A stretch of 64,000 nt of DNA from Desulfobaculum sp044987625 (GTDB taxonomy: Bacteria > Desulfobacterota > Desulfovibrionia > Desulfovibrionales > Desulfovibrionaceae), in the NCBI RefSeq assembly GCF_044987625.1, contig NZ_JBJDSB010000001.1, positions 1,250,843 to 1,314,842 on the forward strand, read 5' to 3'. Positions 8,169 through 16,081 of the stretch are shown here, one piece after another; position 1 is the first letter of the stretch; each line of letters starts with the position of its first letter. The notes beneath the pieces were generated by a model. It was not told the origin of the DNA. It did no database searches and saw only the letters and a program-made list of their open reading frames with translations. A program made the translations under genes and the position numbers.

Positions 8169-8591
8169 ATGTCCCGTCTTGATGATAACGTAAAGTTTCT
8201 CTACGACGACAAGGGCAAGAGCCTTGGCGTGTGGATGAGTCCTGAACTTTGGAACAGCCTGGATGCGCATATTGCGCCGCTTCTTCACAAGCTGTATCCG
8301 GAATGCTTTGAGGATGCGGTTGTTCCTGAGCCTGTTGACGATTTGAACATGCTCAAGGAGTACTGGGACTTTCCGTATCCTCCTGATGGCAAAGTCCACT
8401 GCGAGCACTGCGGTGCTTCCACAGAGGATTGGGAGAGCGACGACCCCCGCGTGTTCCGCCTGAAGGCGGCGAATCTTGGCGGGTTGGTCACCTTTGAGTG
8501 TCTGCAGTGTTCGTCTCGCATCATGAAGCGGCACTTCAAGGACAAAGTGACCTTTGAATGCAAGCCGCCGGTGGACAGACGCTCTCGCTAG
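8169..8591 (+). CDS. Uncharacterised zinc-ribbon-like protein between parB and parA
   Basis: I do not recognise this 140-residue protein. A zinc-ribbon-like arrangement is visible: HCEHCGAS at about residues 77-84 and FECLQCSS at about 108-115, two CxxC pairs about 30 residues apart. The N-terminal half is acidic and aromatic-rich with no membrane segment. TATGGAGGAACC precedes the ATG, so it is probably translated. It is inverted relative to both neighbouring par genes and shares an 81-bp divergent promoter region with parB. A DNA- or RNA-binding or regulatory role would suit the zinc ribbon, but that is inference. Confidence 0.75.
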   Translation: MSRLDDNVKFLYDDKGKSLGVWMSPELWNSLDAHIAPLLHKLYPECFEDAVVPEPVDDLNMLKEYWDFPYPPDGKVHCEHCGASTEDWESDDPRVFRLKAANLGGLVTFECLQCSSRIMKRHFKDKVTFECKPPVDRRSR

Positions 8592-8626
8592 CCGTTTATC
8601 GGCGGTGCGAAACGGATGTCTTCACG

Positions 8627-8655
8627 AAAAGCCCCTGCCCAGTGCAGGGGCTTTT
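8627..8655 (+). terminator. Bidirectional terminator between the zinc-ribbon gene and parA
   Basis: An 8-bp stem (GCCCCTGC at 8631-8638 with GCAGGGGC at 8644-8651) has As on the left and Ts on the right. It can serve both the rightward zinc-ribbon gene and the leftward parA. Confidence 0.75.
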
Positions 8656-8675
8656 CTGCATTGAAATATCGGGCG

Positions 8676-9446
8676 TTAGGCCTGGGGCCTGCGGGTGACG
8701 ACTTCCTTGGCAAGTTGCAGGTATGCCTCCGCGCCTTTGGATTTAATATCATATCCAACGACCGGTTTGCCATAGCTTGGCGCTTCCGAGAGGCGGATAT
8801 TGCGCGGGACCACCGTTTCAAGCAGGTGCTGCGGCAGGGTTTTACGGATTTCGTTTTTCACCTGTCGCGACAGCCTGTTGCGGGTGTCGTACATGGTGAG
8901 CACCACGCCCAGCAGGCGGATGCCGGGGTTGAGGCGTCTGCGGACAAGCCCGTACGTTTGCAGGAGCTTGGCGATGCCTTCAAGGGCGAAGTATTCGCAC
9001 TGGAGGGGGATAAGCACCTCTTCGCCCACGCACATGGCGTTGAGCGTCAGCAAGCCGAGGGACGGCGGACAGTCCACGATGATGAAGTCGTAGTCGTCCT
9101 TGAGCGGCAGGAGGGCTTCTCTCAGGAAGTATTCACGCGCAGGCTTGCCGACCAGTTCGATTTCCGCCGCCACAAGGTCCTGATGGGCAGGAATGATGGA
9201 GAGGTACGGAATGGAAGTCAGCTTGACGGCTTCCGGAGCCGAAGGCGGATCGAGCAGGATGCTGTAGGTGCTGCTTTGTACGCTTTCGGGGTAAATGCCA
9301 AGACCGCTGGATGCGTTGGCCTGCGGGTCGCAGTCAACGACCAAGACCTTCTTTTCCATAACGGCAAGGCTGGCGGCGAGGTTGACGGACGTGGTTGTTT
9401 TGCCCACGCCGCCCTTTTGGTTGGCGACAATAATGATGCGCGACAC
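8676..9446 (-). CDS. parA: Chromosome partitioning ATPase ParA (Soj)
   Basis: This 256-residue ATPase forms DNA-bound dimers and moves ParB-parS complexes. The deviant Walker A motif KGGVGKTT is at residues 11-18, VVDCDPQAN at about 36-44, and the Walker B-like FIIVDCPPSLG further on. There is no N-terminal DNA-binding extension, which is the chromosomal (Soj/type Ib) layout. A parS-like palindrome lies 20 bp upstream of its start at 9467, and the next gene upstream on the same strand is a small conserved-looking protein. parB follows downstream, beyond the inverted zinc-ribbon gene. Confidence 0.95.
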   Translation of the reverse strand: MSRIIIVANQKGGVGKTTTSVNLAASLAVMEKKVLVVDCDPQANASSGLGIYPESVQSSTYSILLDPPSAPEAVKLTSIPYLSIIPAHQDLVAAEIELVGKPAREYFLREALLPLKDDYDFIIVDCPPSLGLLTLNAMCVGEEVLIPLQCEYFALEGIAKLLQTYGLVRRRLNPGIRLLGVVLTMYDTRNRLSRQVKNEIRKTLPQHLLETVVPRNIRLSEAPSYGKPVVGYDIKSKGAEAYLQLAKEVVTRRPQA

Positions 9447-9466
9447 GCGTTACTACTCCTTCCCGC

Positions 9467-9482
9467 TGTTTCACGGGAAACA
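9467..9482. other. parS-like site 1
   Basis: TGTTTCACGGGAAACA differs at one of 16 positions from the ParB-binding consensus TGTTTCACGTGAAACA. It lies just upstream of parA, in the gap to the 96-residue protein. Confidence 0.8.
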
Positions 9483-9496
9483 TCGCAGGGCTTTGC

Positions 9497-9787
9497 TTAC
9501 ATGCTAAACATGCGATGACAATAGTCTTTAGCGGCGTCGAGGGATTCGACTATCATGACGGCCTCTTGGAGTTCCTTTCGCTTGACGGCTTGCTGGAGCT
9601 TAACGGCCATGTGGGCGAAGTCTTCAGCCTCCCCGGCCCAATCGTCATACGCTTGGTTTTGCAGCATGCGGCACAGGCGAACAAAGTTGTCCACCACCTC
9701 CTTCTGAGGCATCTCGCCGTGGCTGGTGTTGTCAAGAAGCTGGGCGAACGTTGTTTCAAGGTCGTTTTTCAGCGTCTGGAAATCCAT
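9497..9787 (-). CDS. Uncharacterised small helical protein upstream of parA
   Basis: This 96-residue protein of unknown function begins MDFQTLKNDLETTF. It is acidic, probably all-helical, and has no signal peptide, membrane segment or metal motif; cysteines occur singly. An AGAGG-like ribosome site precedes the ATG at a normal distance. It is transcribed in the same direction as parA, separated from it only by the 50-bp stretch holding parS-like site 1, so the two could be cotranscribed. It may be a lineage-specific partner of the segregation locus, but position is the only evidence. Confidence 0.7.
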   Translation of the reverse strand: MDFQTLKNDLETTFAQLLDNTSHGEMPQKEVVDNFVRLCRMLQNQAYDDWAGEAEDFAHMAVKLQQAVKRKELQEAVMIVESLDAAKDYCHRMFSM

Positions 9788-9877
9788 GTCGAAGCCTCTG
9801 AGTTACTCCATTCGTTAAGGGACAAGGGGGGACTACCAGTTGCGATACTGGAAGCCCCTCTCCCCTGTCAATGTGAA

Positions 9878-10885
9878 TTATAGACCGTGGTACTCCTTGT
9901 ACCACTCTACGAATCGGGCAATGCCCTCTTCTATCGGCGTATTCGGGCGGAAGCCAACGTCGCGGACAAGATCATCTACATTGGCGTATGTTGCCGGTAC
10001 ATCACCGGGCTGCATGTCCATGTAGTTCTTCTTGGCCTTTTTGCCGAGGCAGTCTTCCAGTACTTCAATGTACTTGCCCAGCTCTACTACATTGTTGTTG
10101 CCAATGTTGTAGATCTTGTAGGGCACGCAGGAGGTGCCCGGATCGGGCGTTTCACCGGTCCATTCGGGATTCGGCGTGGGGGTGTGCTTGGTTACACGGA
10201 GTACACCTTCCACGATGTCATCAATATAGGTGAAGTCGCGGCGCATCTTGCCGTGGTTGAAGACATTGATGGGCTGATCCTCAAGGATGGCCTTGGTGAA
10301 CAGGAACAGCGCCATATCCGGGCGGCCCCACGGGCCATACACGGTGAAGAAGCGCAGGCCGGTGCACGGCAGGCCGTACAGGTAGGAATAGGTATGCGCC
10401 ATCAGCTCGTTGGACTTCTTGGTCGCAGCATAGAGGCTGATGGGGTGGTCCACGTTGTCGTGCACGCTAAACGGCATGGTGGTGTTCAGGCCATACACGG
10501 AGCTGGAGGACGCAAACACAAGGTGCTTCACGCCGTAGTGGCGGCAGCCCTCAAGGATGTGCAGAAAGCCGACCGTATTGGAGTTGATGTAGGACTTGGG
10601 GTTCTCGATGGAGTACCGAACGCCAGCCTGAGCGGCAAGGTTGATGACGTGGGTAAACTGCTCGCGTTTGAACAGTTCGTCCATGCCCTGCTCGTCTTCC
10701 AGGTCCATCTTCATAAAGGTGAAGTTGGGGTGGTCCTGAATGCGTGCCAGGCGGTCCTTCTTGAGCTGAACGGAGTAATAGTCATTGAGGTTGTCGAGGC
10801 CGACAACGGTATGCCCTTCTTCAAGGAAGCGCATGCTCAGGGTAGAGCCAATGAACCCGGCAGCGCCGGTCACCAATATCTTCAT
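9878..10885 (-). CDS. NAD-dependent epimerase, probably UDP-glucuronate 4-epimerase
   Basis: This 335-residue extended short-chain dehydrogenase/reductase interconverts a nucleotide sugar for surface polysaccharide. The Rossmann motif TGAAGFIGS is at residues 6-14, the SSSSVYG block and the YxxxK pair (YAATK) form the catalytic site, and FFTVYGPWGRPDMALF plus DFTYIDDI are typical of UDP-glucuronate 4-epimerases. Length also fits that family. The ATG at 10885 is chosen because the Rossmann fold begins there; the ORF could extend upstream to 10987 but the extra residues look non-coding. UDP-glucose 4-epimerase or dTDP-glucose dehydratase are less likely alternatives. Confidence 0.88.
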   Translation of the reverse strand: MKILVTGAAGFIGSTLSMRFLEEGHTVVGLDNLNDYYSVQLKKDRLARIQDHPNFTFMKMDLEDEQGMDELFKREQFTHVINLAAQAGVRYSIENPKSYINSNTVGFLHILEGCRHYGVKHLVFASSSSVYGLNTTMPFSVHDNVDHPISLYAATKKSNELMAHTYSYLYGLPCTGLRFFTVYGPWGRPDMALFLFTKAILEDQPINVFNHGKMRRDFTYIDDIVEGVLRVTKHTPTPNPEWTGETPDPGTSCVPYKIYNIGNNNVVELGKYIEVLEDCLGKKAKKNYMDMQPGDVPATYANVDDLVRDVGFRPNTPIEEGIARFVEWYKEYHGL

Positions 10886-11004
10886 TGTGTGTTCTCGCAT
10901 GTTGCGGTGTGATGCTACAGGAAGACAGGGGTCGCGTGCAGTGCCCCTGAAGCCGAAAGGCGGCGCGATGCAGTGCGTGTTTCGCACGCCGCATCGTCAC
11001 TACA

Positions 11005-11020
11005 TGTTTCCCGTGAAACA
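11005..11020. other. parS-like site 2
   Basis: TGTTTCCCGTGAAACA is the exact reverse complement of site 1, so it again has a single mismatch to the parS consensus. It lies between the slipin gene and the epimerase. Confidence 0.8.
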
Positions 11021-11033
11021 TGCCGGGGTGGGC

Positions 11034-11795
11034 TCAGTCGCCCCCGTGCCCCGGCCGAGACTTCCAGTTAAATGAAAAAAAATCAAGAGGCAGGGGCAGG
11101 ACTGTGGAGGCTTTGCTTTCCGCCGCCATCTCGCGCATGGTCTGTAAATACCGTAGCTGCAGGGCTTCTGGATACTGGCTGATGATTTGCGCCGCGTCGG
11201 CTAATTTGTTTGCGGCCTGGTATTCGCCCTCGGCATTGATGACCTTGGCGCGGCGCTCGCGTTCGGCCTCGGCCTGTTTGGCCATGGCGCGTTGCATCTC
11301 CTGCGGCAGGTCAATGTACTTGAGCTCCACCGTGCTGACCTTGATGCCCCAGGCATCCGTGTGCTGGTCCAGTATCTCCTGAATCTGATTGTTGACCATA
11401 TCGCGGTGGGACAGAATCTCGTCCAACTCTACCCCGCCGCACACGCTGCGCAGCGTGGTCTGGGCCAACTGGGATGTGGCAAAGAGGTAGTCCTCAACTT
11501 CAAGGATGGATTTGATGGGCTCCAAAACGCGGAAGTAGACCACGGCGTTGACCTTGATGCTGACGTTGTCGCGCGTAATGACGTCCTGATTAGGCACATC
11601 AAGGGCGAGGATACGCAGGCTGACTTTGACCATCCGGTCAATAACCGGGATGAGGATGATAAGGCCCGGCCCTTTGGCTTTGATAACGCGCCCAAGGCGG
11701 AAAATAACGCCGCGCTCGTATTCGTTGAGCACCCGCAAGGATGCCAGAAGAACGAGGATGATAAGGCCCAAAGCTGGTAGGACTTGATACAACAT
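11034..11795 (-). CDS. Slipin (stomatin/SPFH family membrane protein)
   Basis: This 253-residue protein has one N-terminal membrane helix (about residues 5-22) followed by an SPFH/prohibitin-like domain. The block NEYERGVIFRLGR is characteristic of slipins, as are PVIDRMVKVSLR and the coiled-coil AEAERERRAKVINAEGE region. Slipins scaffold membrane microdomains and are usually encoded beside an NfeD-type protease, as here: the NfeD gene ends 73 bp upstream on the same strand. The C-terminal tail SRPGHGGD is short. No enzymatic role is expected. Confidence 0.92.
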   Translation of the reverse strand: MLYQVLPALGLIILVLLASLRVLNEYERGVIFRLGRVIKAKGPGLIILIPVIDRMVKVSLRILALDVPNQDVITRDNVSIKVNAVVYFRVLEPIKSILEVEDYLFATSQLAQTTLRSVCGGVELDEILSHRDMVNNQIQEILDQHTDAWGIKVSTVELKYIDLPQEMQRAMAKQAEAERERRAKVINAEGEYQAANKLADAAQIISQYPEALQLRYLQTMREMAAESKASTVLPLPLDFFSFNWKSRPGHGGD

Positions 11796-11867
11796 GTTTC
11801 CTCCGGATGGCTGGTGCTCTCGTGGCCGTTGGACGGTTTGCGATATGGTCGTAGTGGTGCGTCAGCC

Positions 11868-13211
11868 TCACACGGCCGCGCCCTTTTCTTTCTCGACAAT
11901 GAGCCGGAGCCCTTCTGTTCTCACAACGCGGACGGTGTCGCCTTCGACCATGGCCAGCCCCTCAGGGTGCTCCGCGGTCCAAATTTCTCCGCGTACGAGG
12001 ACTTGGCCCTTGCCGTTTTGCCATGTCCGCACCACGGCGGTCTTGCCCACAAGGGTTTGCGGACCGAGGCGGACGGGGATGGTTTGCGCTTTGGCGACCA
12101 AGTAAACGCCCAGAAAAACGATACACCCCACGCCAACAACCGTGGACGCGATGATGCCCATGGGGAGCGCCGTAAAGCCGTATTCAAAGCGGAACAAAAT
12201 AGTGGACCCAAAGAACAGCGCCGCGAGGCCGGAGATGGCAAGAAGACCGTAGCTGGTGACAAATACTTCCAGAATGAAGAGCAGCATCGCAAAGAGGATA
12301 AGGAGCACGCCAGCCGCCGTCGTCGGTAAGATGGACAGGGCGTAAAGGGCCAGCAGCAGGCACAGTCCGCCAAAGACGCCCGGGAACACCGCGCCCGGTG
12401 TGGCGAGCTCGAAGAACAGACCCGCCATGCCCCCGAGAAGGAGCAGATAAGCCACCTGCGGGCTCAGGAGCCATGACAGAATGGTGTGCCGCGCCCCCGG
12501 CTCAAACATGACCCGTTCCATCCGTGCCGGGTCGAAGGTGATGGTTCCGCCCCTGAAGGGGATGCTCTCTTTCGCTATGGCGCGGAGAAAATCGTTTTCG
12601 GAACTGGCAAGGATTTCAACCACACCCAAGTTGACGGCTTCCGTGCCCGTGATGCTGTCGCTCTCCTCCACCGCCTTCTCGTACCAGTCAACGTTGCGTT
12701 CCCGAGAATGCGCCATCGCCCGCACAAGGCTCATGATGTCGTTGGTGACCTTTTGTCCCATGGTGCCGTTGACGGATTTGCCGGAGATGTTCACGGGGCT
12801 GGCTGCGCCAATGGTCGCCTGCGGACTCATGCCCGCAATGTGCGACGCGGCGACGAGAAACACCCCTGCCGACGCCGCCCGCGCGCCCCCCGGACCAACC
12901 CACACGGCAACGGGTATGGGCGCGCCAAGGATGCTTTGCGCCATCTCCCGCATGCTGGAGCCAAGACCGCCCGGCGTGTCGATGCGAAGCAGCAGCAGGT
13001 CCGCGCCGCTGGTCTGGGCATGGTGGATGGCGTCGTTTAAGGCGTCGGCCTGCGCTGGGTTGATGGTGCCCGTTATGGCGAATTCCAGCACAGTAAATGG
13101 AGCCCGGACCGGTGCAGGGTTCGTGGCATTTTCGGCGCCTGCCCTGCCCGCACCACACAGGCAGCACAGCGCAATGAGACACGTGGTGAACAGGCGTAAG
13201 GCTCCAAGCAT
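11868..13211 (-). CDS. NfeD family membrane-bound serine protease (ClpP class)
   Basis: This 447-residue protein belongs to the long NfeD group that forms operons with stomatin/slipin genes and cleaves stomatin-like C-termini. A signal or anchor sequence at residues 1-25 precedes a ClpP-like domain with LLLRIDTPGGLGSSM and the putative nucleophile serine in ARAASAGVFLVAA. Four to five membrane helices follow, then a C-terminal OB-like NfeD domain (GKTAVVRT to GDTVRVVRTEG). The ATG at 13211 was chosen because GGAGG lies 9 bases upstream; the ORF could start at 13259. It is the promoter-proximal partner of the slipin gene. Confidence 0.9.
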   Translation of the reverse strand: MLGALRLFTTCLIALCCLCGAGRAGAENATNPAPVRAPFTVLEFAITGTINPAQADALNDAIHHAQTSGADLLLLRIDTPGGLGSSMREMAQSILGAPIPVAVWVGPGGARAASAGVFLVAASHIAGMSPQATIGAASPVNISGKSVNGTMGQKVTNDIMSLVRAMAHSRERNVDWYEKAVEESDSITGTEAVNLGVVEILASSENDFLRAIAKESIPFRGGTITFDPARMERVMFEPGARHTILSWLLSPQVAYLLLLGGMAGLFFELATPGAVFPGVFGGLCLLLALYALSILPTTAAGVLLILFAMLLFILEVFVTSYGLLAISGLAALFFGSTILFRFEYGFTALPMGIIASTVVGVGCIVFLGVYLVAKAQTIPVRLGPQTLVGKTAVVRTWQNGKGQVLVRGEIWTAEHPEGLAMVEGDTVRVVRTEGLRLIVEKEKGAAV

Positions 13212-14080
13212 GACAGCATTCCTCCAAATGGCCAAAAGGGAGTTGGAGAATACTACCAAATATAGGGCGGCATGGGCAAAGGATTCTGCGGCTTTTGCCT
13301 GAACCGCGAAAGCTGGTGTGCTGTCGCGCCCGTTGCCGAAGGAGCGGATGGTGTCGCGGTTTGGTGGTTGGGAGTGGTTCGCTTGGGCGAGTGTTGGTCA
13401 GACGTGCGTGGGCGTGGTTAGGGGATGAGGGGGGAGGTGTGGCGTGAGGGTAAGGGCGCTGTGGGATGGGGTGAGATGGGGAGGTGCTGGTGCGGAGGCA
13501 CTGGGGTACGGAGGGTTTGCGGCTGGCTCAGGTGTGGTGCGTTATGGGTGCAGAGGTCGCCTTGGTATGAGCGGGGACGAACGGTGGGGGGGGCGCGCGA
13601 CGTATGTTACCTCCGGTGGTTTAAGGATTTCATCCTTAAAAATCCTTATATTTGGGAGGGGGGAGTTGGTCTGTTGGGTTGTTTTGGTGGGAGGATGTGC
13701 TTGGGGGGATGGTTCGGCGGACTCTTCGGGGCGCTGTTTCTCTGGTGGCGATATCGCTCAATGGGGGAGGAGCCTTCACTGGCGCGGGGCGTGAGGGGAG
13801 AGTCGTCTTCGCGTCACCCTTTTCGCTTTTTGGTGAGCTGTTGAAGCATTGAGGCTTGCGAAGGCACCGCCCTTTAGTCATGACGCGCAAGGACTGTTGT
13901 CGTTTGTCTTGGGCTGGCTCGTTTCGGGGGACCACTCCCCTTTTGTCGTCTGTATTCGCGTGAGGATTGCTTCTGTGTGTTTTGCGTCGGGCGAAGAGGG
14001 ATGGTTCTCCTTGCAGTTCATGCGTCGCTCGGGGCTTCGTTCTCACTCCTTTCACAAGGGCACCGCTCCCTCTGGTGTCC
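13212..14080. other. Gene-free stretch with strong G-over-C strand bias
   Basis: I see no supportable gene in this roughly 870-bp gap. The plus strand is strikingly G-rich and C-poor from about 13360 to 13800, with many GGGG tracts. Open frames here have no ribosome site and no recognisable family. A remnant of the intergenic repeat lies at 13609-13660. Two short related segments (GGCACCGCCCTTT near 13865 and GGGCACCGCTCCCT near 14060) suggest further decayed repetitive DNA. Confidence 0.5.
13609..13660 (+). repeat. Remnant of the intergenic structured repeat (copy G)
   Basis: ACCTCCGGTGG followed by the hairpin TTTAAGGAT-TTC-ATCCTTAAA and AATCCTTATATTT matches the left end and hairpin 1 of the family. 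The rest of the element is absent or unrecognisable. Confidence 0.55.
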
Positions 14081-14118
14081 AAAAAAAGCTCCGCATTGAC
14101 CAGAGGTCAATGCGGAGC
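14081..14118 (-). terminator. Terminator of the UDG-like gene (leftward)
   Basis: A perfect 14-bp stem (14088-14101 with 14105-14118) with a 3-base loop is followed, on the minus strand, by seven Ts. It lies about 30 bp after the stop. Confidence 0.85.
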
Positions 14119-14146
14119 GTGTGGTCCGATATCTGCGCGGAGAGGA

Positions 14147-14890
14147 TTAGGACGGCGTGAAGCTCTTGAGGCCATTCCATGCGACGAGCTTCGCCTGTTT
14201 GTCGCCCGCGAGCATGGCGTTTGGTCCGGGGAGGACGTAGACGTTCATGCCGTTTTTCTGGCGGATGCCGGGTGTGAAGTCCTGCCCCGGGAACAGCGCC
14301 TGAAAAGCGCGTTCGCCAAAGCAGAAGACGGTCTGTGCCTCGGCCTCGCGGACGCCGCGCCAGAAGCTGCCGGGGTGCGGCAGCAGAAAGCCGCGGTGCT
14401 GGGCGGAGACGGGCCAGAAGGTGATGGATCCCGCCGGCCAATGCAGATTCTTGATGATGGCTGCAAAGAGTTTGCGGCGCTCGGCGCTCGGGTTCTCGCC
14501 AAAGTCGTCCCCAAGGTCCCAATAGGTCCACACCGTGCGGCTGGGCGTGTGCAGTTTGGGGCGGAATTCCTCCCACGGAAACTGCGGGCCTGCCGGGGGC
14601 GGCGCGGTTTTTTTGGGGGCGGACGGCTGGGCCGGCTGTTGGCGCGGATTGACCTTTTGCGGGCGCTGCGCAGGACGGCGCTTCGGCGTGGCGGGTGTTT
14701 CATGTGAAACATATGCGCCCTGCTTTGGCGCAGGGGCCGGAGCCGCTGCCGCACGTGCGGCGCGGGCGTCCTCTGCGGCTTTGGCCGCAGGGAAATCCGC
14801 CTTAAAGACCAGCCGCAGGCCGGCCTCGTGCCACGAGCGAAGCCCCTCGCGGATGTTTAGAGCGCGAGCATCCAATCCCAAATCCTCCAT
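14147..14890 (-). CDS. Uncharacterised protein with a possible uracil-DNA-glycosylase-like C-terminus
   Basis: The function of this 247-residue protein is not recognised. Residues 1-45 are helical. A long Ala/Pro/Lys/Gln-rich low-complexity linker follows (about 46-105), then a compact C-terminal domain with TVWTYWDLGDDFGE, ITFWPVSA, a VFCFGERAFQALFPG block and VYVLPGPNAMLAGD. The last two blocks are placed like motifs of family-4-type uracil-DNA glycosylases, but the usual HPS motif is replaced by LPGPNAM, so activity is doubtful. It overlaps the 3' end of coaBC. ATG at 14890 or 14920 are both possible. A parS-like site lies inside the gene at 14696. Confidence 0.6.
   Translation of the reverse strand: MEDLGLDARALNIREGLRSWHEAGLRLVFKADFPAAKAAEDARAARAAAAPAPAPKQGAYVSHETPATPKRRPAQRPQKVNPRQQPAQPSAPKKTAPPPAGPQFPWEEFRPKLHTPSRTVWTYWDLGDDFGENPSAERRKLFAAIIKNLHWPAGSITFWPVSAQHRGFLLPHPGSFWRGVREAEAQTVFCFGERAFQALFPGQDFTPGIRQKNGMNVYVLPGPNAMLAGDKQAKLVAWNGLKSFTPS
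14696..14711. other. parS-like site 3 (inside a gene)
   Basis: TGTTTCATGTGAAACA has one mismatch to the parS consensus. It lies in the linker-coding part of the UDG-like gene, where it encodes VSHET. Confidence 0.75.
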
Positions 14891-16068
14891 GCAACGTCGG
14901 CCTTGGACATCGGGTCCCATGCCTCGGTGGCGCCAGTCACGTCGTGGATGACCACGGCGTTGGTGGGCGTGCCGAAACCGGAGTCCGGACGCGAAACGTC
15001 ATTGCCGACAATCATATCCAGATTCTTTCTGGTGAGTTTGCCGGCGGCGTTAGCCTCAAGGTCGGACGCCTCGGCCGCAAAGCCGATAAGACGCTGGCCG
15101 TCCTTCTTGTTCTGACCAAGGGTGTACAGGATGTCCGGGTTCTGCTCAAAGGCGACCTCCAGACCTGCACTCCCCTCTTTTTTGAATTTGCCTGTACCGT
15201 AGGGAACGGGGCGGTAGTCGGCCACCGCTGCGCTGAGGCAGGCGATGTCCGCCTCAGGCCAGAGGGCGGTTGTGGCATCAAACATTTCGCGGGCGGTGCC
15301 TACATCAACGCGGGTGATGCCTTCCGGCAGCCAGACGTTGGTCGGGCCGCACACGGCGGTGACATTCGCCCCGCGAAGCCACGCCGCAACGGCGATGGCC
15401 GCACCCATGGTCCCGGACGAGGGGTTGCTCCAAAAGCGCACGGCGTCAAAGTATTCCCGCGTAGGGCCAAGGGTGATGAGGACGTTTTTCCCTGCCAAAT
15501 CCTGCGTGCTCAGGGCGCGCAGGATGGTCAGGGAGATGCTCTCCACATCGGGGAAACGGCCCTTGCCGTCCTCGCCGCAGGCCATCTCGCCGCAGGTTGG
15601 CTCAATGCAGATAACGCCGCGATCCTTCAGCTTCTGCCAGTTCTCGCGCGTTGCCGCAGCGTTCCACATACGCGGGTTCATGGCCGGGGCCAGAACCATG
15701 GGACCGTTGAAGGCCAGCGCCTGGCACGACAGCATGTCGTCCGCGATGCCGTGGGCGATTTTGGCAAGGATGTTTGCCGTGGCCGGGGCAACGGCAAACA
15801 CGTGGGCGTCCTGCCCCGGCTCAAGGTGGCCGAAGATGCTGGACTCTGTGTTGTCCATGCTTGTGTACACCGGCGCCGCCCCAAGAGCCTCAAAGGCTAG
15901 GGGGGTGATAAAGCGCTGGGCGCCGGATGTGAGCGTGGCGCTGGTGTGGACGCCGGTTTTGGCAAGGGCCCGCATAAGCTCAAGGGACTTGACCACGGCA
16001 ACACTGCCGCTGACGCCAAGATGCAGGCGCTTGCCCCGAAAACCGGTGAACGCTGTGTGTGGGTACAT
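14857..16068 (-). CDS. coaBC: Bifunctional phosphopantothenoylcysteine decarboxylase / phosphopantothenate-cysteine ligase
   Basis: This 403-residue flavoprotein carries out two steps of coenzyme A synthesis: it joins cysteine to 4'-phosphopantothenate, then decarboxylates the product. The N-terminal CoaC half has LGVSGSVAVVKS, APATANILAKIAHGIADD, the PAMNPRMW substrate motif, and the active-site cysteine region CGEMACGEDGKGR. The C-terminal CoaB half has LITLGPTREYFD, NPSSGTMG, AAVADYRP, and the KFKK segment. The ATG at 16068 starts MYPHTAFTGFRGKRLHLG; the longer ORF to 16158 would overlap the lipoprotein gene. It follows the lipoprotein gene closely and overlaps the UDG-like gene downstream. 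Confidence 0.93.
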   Translation of the reverse strand: MYPHTAFTGFRGKRLHLGVSGSVAVVKSLELMRALAKTGVHTSATLTSGAQRFITPLAFEALGAAPVYTSMDNTESSIFGHLEPGQDAHVFAVAPATANILAKIAHGIADDMLSCQALAFNGPMVLAPAMNPRMWNAAATRENWQKLKDRGVICIEPTCGEMACGEDGKGRFPDVESISLTILRALSTQDLAGKNVLITLGPTREYFDAVRFWSNPSSGTMGAAIAVAAWLRGANVTAVCGPTNVWLPEGITRVDVGTAREMFDATTALWPEADIACLSAAVADYRPVPYGTGKFKKEGSAGLEVAFEQNPDILYTLGQNKKDGQRLIGFAAEASDLEANAAGKLTRKNLDMIVGNDVSRPDSGFGTPTNAVVIHDVTGATEAWDPMSKADVAWRIWDWMLAL

Positions 16069-16081
16069 GATGCGGTTTCCC

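Noticed and set aside
13425..13844. 139-codon open frame in the nfeD-UDG-like gap
   Set aside because: Arises in G-rich DNA (Gly/Trp/Arg/Val-rich translation), without a ribosome site or family resemblance.
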